Origin: Streptosporangium sp. NBC_01495
GTDB lineage: Bacteria; Actinomycetota; Actinomycetes; Streptosporangiales; Streptosporangiaceae
Direction: 5' to 3'
DNA length: 64,000 nt
Assembly (NCBI RefSeq): GCF_036250735.1
Contig: NZ_CP109430.1
Coordinates: 7,936,001 to 8,000,000 of the forward strand
Positions 59,210-64,000 of the stretch are shown piece after piece. A program made the translations under genes and the position numbers. How positions within the stretch are numbered: position 1 is the stretch's first letter; every line of letters starts with the position of its first letter. The notes below the pieces were generated by a model. That model made no database searches, was not told where the DNA came from, and saw nothing but the letters and a program-made list of their open reading frames with translations.

Positions 59210-59531
59210 TTCGGCACCGCTCACGCTGCGGTGGGCGGGCATTCCGGACGGCCGTCTCAGTCGCCGTCTCGTGATTCAGGCCTCCGGCCTGCGCGGGCGC
59301 GGTGGTTACGGGCTCTTTTTAAGCCGTCCGGAACACCCGCCCACCTCCGCTGCGCACACCCCCGCCGCACGGCGTTGCGACCGTAGCCGCTCACTCTCCG
59401 ACCGCCCTGTGAACGCTATGCGGCTGAAGCAATCCGTACGAGACCGTTCAGAGCGGGCCGCCGTAACTGAAGCGTTACTTTCGAAAGGAGCGCACGGCGA
59501 GCACCGTAAAAAACCAGAGCTCCACCGTGCC
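59210..59531 (+). repeat. Left arm of a long inverted repeat
   Basis: About 320 bp that matches, in reverse complement, the right arm at 60714-61022. The inner 132 bp (59222-59353) differ from 60882-61013 at only six positions, all transitions; the remaining part, toward the enclosed gene, is clearly related but lower (by eye about three bases in four). The arms face each other around one gene. Confidence 0.93.
59231..59344 (+). mobile_element. 114-bp element with 22-bp terminal inverted repeats (copy 1)
   Basis: Ends GTGGGCGGGCATTCCGGACG.. (59231-59252) and ..CGTCCGGAACACCCGCCCAC (59323-59344) are inverted repeats with two mismatches over 22 bp. Inside are a 6-bp hairpin (CAGGCC-TCC-GGCCTG) and a T5 run (CTCTTTTTAAGC). 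No ORF. It has the form of a MITE or a large RNA hairpin; no clear target duplication is seen. Confidence 0.6.
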
Positions 59532-59606
59532 GGTCCTTCTCACCGCACAATGCGACCGTACGTCGCGGAACTCCCAGAAACGCCAGCCACAAAACAGCCA
59601 ACCGGG

Positions 59607-60629
59607 TCAGTTCACACCATTACGAATGGCCAGCGCGTGAAGCTCCGAGGGGACCGGGCCCGTGCCGTACCGCATCCCCGAGATCAGCGTGGACACCGAG
59701 GGTCGGCGGATCTCCTGGGGAGCGGTCCGCTCGGCGGCGAGCAACGCGGTCACCGCCCGATCCCTGCGGCCGAACTGCTCCCAGGCGCGAGCCGTGTCAA
59801 CACACCAGCGAGCATGGCGCTCAGGAGTGGTGAGCAGGCGGTGGTTCACCCCACGAGCGTGATCGAGAGCGACCCCCGGCTCACCAAGGGCGGTATGGAT
59901 GCCGACCCGATACACCGCGACGTTCGCGGGCGTCGGAAGCCTCCCCCGCGACATGGCCTCGGGAAGACGGCCCGCCGCCTGCTCGGCCTCCCCGATCAGA
60001 TCGAGCGACTGGGCCCTCAGGCCGTTCTGGGCGCAGGAGTAGGCGGCGGTACAAAGCAACGCGGCGTACACCTGAAGCGTCTGCGGCCCGGGAGTCCCGC
60101 CATCCGCCCCCAGGTCGAGAGCAGTACGCGTGAGCATGCCGACCGCACCCTCATGACGCCCCTGGCGCCGCATGGCGATCGCCACACCCCTGGAAGCCCC
60201 GGCGATCGCGAACGGGTCACCCGAGAGGGTGGCCGTGGCCAGGGCACGGTCGGCCGCCACCCAGGCCATGCCGTCCTGATTGAGCTTGACCGCGAGCTCA
60301 CTGGTCAGCATGTAGGCCTCCGCGAGACAGGCGTTCACCTGTTCCCGCTCCCGTCCTTCCACCTGGGCGAGGGTGGCCTGAGCGGTGGCCGCGACCCTGG
60401 GAAGCATGATCGACAGATCGCCGTACCGGCAGGCGTCGAATGTCGTACGCGCCACGTCCAGAGCCGCGCGCAACTCGGTCATGGCCGCCGGGGTTCCGGC
60501 GGTGTCCGTGGTGAGGAACCGCTCGAGACGCTGAGCCATCGTCGCGGCATTGGCCGCCTCCTGAGGCCCCGCGAGGAGGGCTGCCCCGGTCAGACCGGTG
60601 AGCCCGGCGAGAAACCGGCGTCGCTTCAC
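59607..60629 (-). CDS. Tat-signal protein resembling the TPR/C-terminal half of actinobacterial HTH regulators
   Basis: 340 residues from the GTG at 60629, with GGGGAGG eight bases upstream. It opens KRRRFLAGLTGLTGAALLAG, a twin-Arg-like signal or hydrophobic linker, then an all-helical, Ala/Leu-rich body of TPR-like repeats (AEAYMLTSELAVKLNQDGMA, ADRALATATLSGDPFAIAGA, DRAVTALLAAER). In many actinobacteria this same body follows an N-terminal helix-turn-helix domain in large regulators; here the DNA-binding part is missing and the upstream DNA is the repeat arm. It is enclosed by inverted repeats, so it may be a mobile or repeatedly copied gene. Function unknown. Confidence 0.75.
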   Translation of the reverse strand: MKRRRFLAGLTGLTGAALLAGPQEAANAATMAQRLERFLTTDTAGTPAAMTELRAALDVARTTFDACRYGDLSIMLPRVAATAQATLAQVEGREREQVNACLAEAYMLTSELAVKLNQDGMAWVAADRALATATLSGDPFAIAGASRGVAIAMRRQGRHEGAVGMLTRTALDLGADGGTPGPQTLQVYAALLCTAAYSCAQNGLRAQSLDLIGEAEQAAGRLPEAMSRGRLPTPANVAVYRVGIHTALGEPGVALDHARGVNHRLLTTPERHARWCVDTARAWEQFGRRDRAVTALLAAERTAPQEIRRPSVSTLISGMRYGTGPVPSELHALAIRNGVN

Positions 60630-60713
60630 GGCCTCATCCTCCCCTGCCAGGTGAGGTTCAACACTAACGGGCACAGCCGTAGAGCGAGGGTGTCCGTCCT
60701 GCCGGGGGGGCTC

Positions 60714-61022
60714 AACCGTGGCACGGTACGGTGCCCCGCCCTGCGCTCCTTTCCGGGGTGACGCTTCAGCTACGGCGCCCCGCGCCGGACGGTCCCGTAC
60801 GGATCGCTTCAGCCGCACACAGGACACCGGGCGGCCGGAGAGAAAGCCACTACGGTCGCACGCCGTACGGCGAGAACTCGTGCAGCGGAGGTGGGCGGGT
60901 GTTCCGGACGGCTTAAAAAGAGCCCGCAACCATCACGCCCGCGCAGGCCGGAGGCCTGAACCACAAGACGGCGACTGAGACGGCCGTCCGGAATACCCGC
61001 CCACCGCAGCGTGAACGGCGAC
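60714..61022 (-). repeat. Right arm of a long inverted repeat
   Basis: Reverse-complement partner of 59210-59531. It forms the upstream region of the enclosed gene, so any promoter for that gene lies in it, and the left arm carries a copy of the same sequence pointing back at the gene from its 3' side. Confidence 0.93.
60891..61004 (-). mobile_element. 114-bp element with 22-bp terminal inverted repeats (copy 2)
   Basis: Terminal repeats at 60891-60912 and 60983-61004 match with a single mismatch over 22 bp. Same length and same internal hairpin and T-run as copy 1, in opposite orientation. Confidence 0.6.
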
Positions 61023-61111
61023 GAAACCCACCGCAGCGCGAACGGTCACAGAACCCACCGCAACGCGAACAGCCACAGAACCCACCGCAACGCGAACGGT
61101 CACGGAGCCTG
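61004..61111. repeat. 27-bp tandem repeat, four units
   Basis: Units begin at 61004, 61031, 61058 and 61085, consensus near CCGCArCGcGAACgGyCACrGAACCCA; diverged pieces continue to about 61170. The first unit starts on the last base of copy 2 of the 114-bp element. The left arm has one related unit at its outer edge. Frames across it are open on both strands, but I see no start signal. Confidence 0.85.
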
Positions 61112-61194
61112 CACAAGTGATGAAACCCACCACCGCGTGAACAGGCCATGGAACCGCCGCAGTGACAAAACCCGCGCGAAAGCACAACCAAGAC

Positions 61195-61229
61195 GATCCG
61201 GCACGGTCCAAACGAGACCGTGCCGGATC
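61195..61229 (-). terminator. Terminator of the sigma-factor gene
   Basis: Perfect 14-bp stem (61195-61208 with 61216-61229) and 7-nt loop, 5 bases after the stop codon. Confidence 0.88.
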
Positions 61230-61233
61230 AGGG

Positions 61234-62181
61234 TCAGGCGGCCGTGGCCATCTTCCGCAGCCGGGCCAGAGCGTCACGCTCGATCCGGCGGGCGCGGTCG
61301 CGGCCGATGCCGTAGCGCTCGCCGACCTCGGTCAGCGTGTGCTCGCGGCCGTCCATCAGGCCGTAGCGCCAGCGGAGCATCTCGCGGGTCTGCCCCTCAA
61401 GCCCGGTCAGCCACTCCTCCAGACGCTCGCGCTCCAGGATGTCCATCGCCTGCTGCTCGGGATCGGCCCACGTGTCGTCGGCGATCATGTCGCCGAGCTC
61501 GGTCTCGTCCTCGTCGCCCACGCCCAGTTGCAGCGAGACGGGGTCGGAGGCCCAGCGGCGGAGCTCACGGACCCGCTCGATGGGGAGTTCGAGCACCGCC
61601 GCCAGATCGGCGTCGGTCGGCTCCTGGTCGGACTCGGCCAGCATGTCGCGGCGGACCCGCATCAGCCTGGTCATCTGCTCGCCCGCGTGGGTGGGCAGGC
61701 GCACCGGCCGGGCCTGCTCGTGGATGGCGCGCCCCACCGACTGCCTGATCCACCACGTGGCGTATGTCGAGAACTTGTAACCGCGTCGGTAGTCGAACTT
61801 CTCGACCGCGCGGACCAGCCCCAGGTTTCCCTCCTGGACCAGATCGATCAGCGGCATTCCCCGCCCGGAATATTTGCGCGCGACGGCCACCACAAGACGT
61901 AGATTGGCCTGGATGAATTCGTCTTTGGCCCTCCGTCCGGAAACGGCCAGTCGTTCAAGCTCCTCGTCGGCCGCGTCCGCGATCCGCGGCTCCGTCAACC
62001 CGCCCAATCCACCGTCCAGCAACTGCTCCGCGAAAAGACCCGCCTCGATCCGCTTGGCGAGCTCGACCTCTTCCTCCGCGGTGAGCAGGGGCACCCGTCC
62101 GATCTCTGCCAGGTAGGTCCCCAGCAGGTCTCGATCAGAGACGTGCTGATCCTGCGTCCGATTCCCCGTCGGCCTTGCCAT
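61234..62181 (-). CDS. Group-2 sigma-70-family sigma factor (HrdB/SigB-like)
   Basis: 315 residues with regions 1.2 (DLLGTYLAEIGRVPLLTAEEE), 2 (NLRLVVAVARKYSGRGMPLIDLVQEGNLGLVRAVEKFDYRRGYKFSTYATWWIRQ, about 92-146, read here in pieces), 3 and 4 (GREHTLTEVGERYGIGRDRARRIERDALARLR, about 275-306). It lacks the long region 1.1 of a primary sigma factor, so it is a non-essential housekeeping-like paralogue similar to HrdA/HrdC/HrdD. The -10 and -35 recognition helices are close to HrdB, so it should read similar promoters. It stands alone, with its own terminator. Confidence 0.94.
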   Translation of the reverse strand: MARPTGNRTQDQHVSDRDLLGTYLAEIGRVPLLTAEEEVELAKRIEAGLFAEQLLDGGLGGLTEPRIADAADEELERLAVSGRRAKDEFIQANLRLVVAVARKYSGRGMPLIDLVQEGNLGLVRAVEKFDYRRGYKFSTYATWWIRQSVGRAIHEQARPVRLPTHAGEQMTRLMRVRRDMLAESDQEPTDADLAAVLELPIERVRELRRWASDPVSLQLGVGDEDETELGDMIADDTWADPEQQAMDILERERLEEWLTGLEGQTREMLRWRYGLMDGREHTLTEVGERYGIGRDRARRIERDALARLRKMATAA

Positions 62182-62392
62182 CCGATGGCACCTCGCTCCG
62201 CCTGCTTATGACGTGTCCACCCGCTCGCTCAACGCCCCGTGCGCGCAGACACATCGCTTGTCTTTTCAACGGATGGATCAGGGCAAAGATTCCCTCAAGA
62301 AGTACGCCTGGAGAATGGTTTTGGATTTCCTCCTCAAGGAGGATGTTTCCCTGCGCCACGACACGGCCCACAACTAACCCCTGCAAAGGGGC

Positions 62393-63565
62393 TCAAACCA
62401 GGCGGCGTCCCTCCTTCCACACCTGTGTCACCAGCGGCACCCCCGGCCGGTAGGCGAGATGGACGTACGTGGGTGTGTCGAGAATCACCAGATCCCCGCT
62501 GCTGCCCACCCGCAGCGTGCCGACGTCCCCGCGACGCAGCGCCTTGGCACCGCCGTACGTGGCGGCCCTGATCGCCTCCAGCGGCGTCATCCGCATCTCA
62601 CGGACCGCCAGCGCCACGCAGAACGGCATGGAGGAGGTGAAGGAGGAGCCCGGGTTGCAGTCGGTGGCCAGCGCGACCGTCACCCCGGCGTCCAGCAGGC
62701 GGCGGGCGTCCGGGTAGGGCGAGCGGGTGGAGAACTCCGCGCCCGGCAGCAGGGTGGCCACCACCCCCGACGACGACAGCGCCGAGACGTCGTCGTCGGT
62801 CAGGTGGGTGCAGTGGTCGGCGGAGGCCGCGCCCACCTCGGCGGCGATCCGCACCCCGGGCCCCTCGCCCAGCTGGTTGGCGTGGATCCGCGGCAGCAGC
62901 CCCGCCTTCATCCCGGCGAGGAGGATCTCCCTGCTCTGGTCGGCGTCGAAGGCTCCGCGCTCGCAGAACACGTCGACCCACCGGGCGTGCGGCGCGCAGG
63001 CCTCCAGCATCTCCCCGGTGACGGTGCGGACGTACTCGTCGGCCGAGGAGGCGTCAGGGGGTACGACGTGCGCGCCCAGGTAGGTGGTCTCCCGGGTGAA
63101 CCCCCGCGCGATCTCCAGTGACCGGCGCTCGTCCTCGACCGTGAGGCCGTAGCCGCTCTTGATCTCGACCGTGGTCGTCCCCTGGGCGAGCATCTCGGCG
63201 ACCAGGCCGGCGGTGCGCGTCACGAGCTCGGCGTCGGAGGCGGCGCGGGTGGCCGACACCGTCGTGCGGATGCCTCCCGCCGTGTACGGGCGGCCCGCCA
63301 TGCGGGCGGCGAACTCGGCCGTGCGGTCGCCCGCGAAGACGAGGTGGGCGTGGCTGTCGACGAAGCCGGGGATGACGCATCGCCCGTCCACGTCCACCCG
63401 TTCGTCGGCGTGCGGAGCCGCGCCGGCGGGTCCCACCCACACCACCTCTCCGCCCTCGACCACCAGCGCCGCGTTCTCGATCTCCTCCCGGGCCGGGTCG
63501 CCCGTGTAAAGCAGGCCGATGCGGTCGAAAAGGGTGCTCGTCGCCGGCCGGTCCTCGCTCGTCAT
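62393..63565 (-). CDS. hutI: Imidazolonepropionase
   Basis: Third step of histidine breakdown: imidazolonepropionate to formimidoylglutamate. 390 residues from the ATG at 63565 (AGGAGAGG upstream); the frame upstream belongs to hutF in another phase. Amidohydrolase motifs: metal pair HAH in FVDSHAHLVFAGDRTAEF (about 68-85), substrate loop EIKSGYGLTVEDE, HANQLGEG, DHCTHLTDDD and the metal Asp in ATDCNPGSSFTSSMP. ATGA overlap with hutF shows coupled translation. Confidence 0.96.
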   Translation of the reverse strand: MTSEDRPATSTLFDRIGLLYTGDPAREEIENAALVVEGGEVVWVGPAGAAPHADERVDVDGRCVIPGFVDSHAHLVFAGDRTAEFAARMAGRPYTAGGIRTTVSATRAASDAELVTRTAGLVAEMLAQGTTTVEIKSGYGLTVEDERRSLEIARGFTRETTYLGAHVVPPDASSADEYVRTVTGEMLEACAPHARWVDVFCERGAFDADQSREILLAGMKAGLLPRIHANQLGEGPGVRIAAEVGAASADHCTHLTDDDVSALSSSGVVATLLPGAEFSTRSPYPDARRLLDAGVTVALATDCNPGSSFTSSMPFCVALAVREMRMTPLEAIRAATYGGAKALRRGDVGTLRVGSSGDLVILDTPTYVHLAYRPGVPLVTQVWKEGRRLV

Positions 63566-64000
63566 ACCGACCTCTCCTCTCGCGCCTCGGCGACCGCCTC
63601 GCCGAGCATGGTGCCCACGTCGCCGAGGGCGTGCCTGCCGTCGACGACCACGTGTCGCCCGCCCGACACCACGGAGTGCACGTCGGCGGCCGTGGCGGCG
63701 AAGAGCACGGTCTCGGCCAGGTGCGCCGGGGAGGCTCCGGCCGTACGGACCGAGTCGAGGCGCACCGACACCAGGTCCGCCCACGCACCGGGGACGAGCA
63801 TGCCCGCGTCGGCGAAGCCGAGCGAGTCGTGCCCCGCGACCGTGGCGGCGTTCAGGAGTTCGGCGGCCGACCAGTGGCCGCGCCGCTCGGTGGCCAGCCG
63901 CTCGTCCAGCTCGACCGCGCGGGCCTCCTCGAACAGGTCGATGACCGCGTGACTGTCTGAGCCGAGCGTGATGGGCGTGCCCGCCTCGAACAGTCTCCTG
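63562..64000 (-). CDS. hutF: Formimidoylglutamate deiminase, C-terminal part (runs off the window)
   Basis: The last 145 codons of an amidohydrolase whose 5' end lies beyond the window. The visible part starts in RRLFEAGTPITLGSDSHAVI, with the conserved metal-binding Asp in GSDSHAVIDLFEEARAVE, then ERRGHWSAAELLNAATVAGHDSLG and the C-terminal beta sandwich (DAGMLVPGAWADLVSVRLDS). This is the HutF pattern, the enzyme giving formylglutamate and ammonia, and it sits directly upstream of hutI. A short internal Met-start is not the real start. Confidence 0.93.
   Translation of the reverse strand, partial: RRLFEAGTPITLGSDSHAVIDLFEEARAVELDERLATERRGHWSAAELLNAATVAGHDSLGFADAGMLVPGAWADLVSVRLDSVRTAGASPAHLAETVLFAATAADVHSVVSGGRHVVVDGRHALGDVGTMLGEAVAEAREERSV

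Noticed and set aside
59271..60761. Plus-strand frame of almost 500 codons through the inverted-repeat cassette
   Set aside because: It is antisense to the Tat-signal gene, has no recognisable domain and crosses both repeat arms.
61004..61111. CRISPR array at the 27-bp repeats
   Set aside because: Units are head to tail with no spacers.
63562..63801. A separate 79-residue protein at the right end
   Set aside because: The frame continues upstream with HutF motifs to the window edge, so the Met at 63801 is internal.

Overview
The window is chromosomal DNA of a high-GC, filamentous-type actinomycete, most like Streptosporangiaceae. The evidence is the gene order dprA-comM-yraN-DUF2469-rnhB-lepB-rplS-trmD-rimM-KH-rpsP-ffh beside cdsA-frr-pyrH-tsf-rpsB, heavy use of G/C in third codon positions, a long C-terminal tail on S16, and several 'conservon' signalling clusters (CvnA sensor kinase, CvnB roadblock, CvnC DUF742, CvnD small GTPase). 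The genus is inference.

Region 1 (0-21 kb) is housekeeping. A SUFU-domain gene is followed by cdsA, frr, pyrH, tsf and rpsB on the minus strand. A tandem array with an exact 89-bp period lies between frr and pyrH. A divergent HTH regulator/MFS efflux pair with a double palindromic operator and an M23-peptidase-like gene come next. The competence/RNA-processing/translation block then runs from dprA back to ffh. It includes a 35-codon membrane-protein gene coupled to ffh and, on the opposite strand, a collagen-like membrane-anchored ORF.

Region 2 (21-55 kb) is accessory and dominated by four conservons: A (21.1-25.8 kb), B (31.2-35.6), C (45.4-48.9) and D (50.4-54.8). C has only the kinase and the DUF742 protein, with no roadblock or GTPase gene. 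Between them lie a SsuA/NMT1-type ABC importer with a SAM methyltransferase (26.3-30.7), an aldehyde dehydrogenase and a GT1 glycosyltransferase with a divergent TetR regulator (35.8-39.2), a PotABCD-like importer (39.2-43.0), an amino-sugar-kinase-like gene with a SIS-domain gene (43.1-45.4), and a lone glycine-betaine-type binding lipoprotein (49.2-50.3). Conservons B and C share a 45-bp upstream motif. All four kinases end in a disordered tail carrying the same set of short conserved motifs.

Region 3 (55-64 kb) holds amtB-glnB-glnD, with a GlnR-box-like array upstream. A Tat-signal gene follows, flanked by inverted arms of about 310 bp; each arm contains a 114-bp element with 22-bp terminal inverted repeats. 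Then come a group-2 sigma factor and the hutF-hutI end of a histidine-degradation operon that runs off the window.

The best candidates for something undescribed are the inverted-repeat cassette at 59.2-61.0 kb, the 89-bp array, the conservon that lacks its GTPase switch, and the motif shared upstream of conservons. All coordinates and motif matches were read by eye; no database search was possible.
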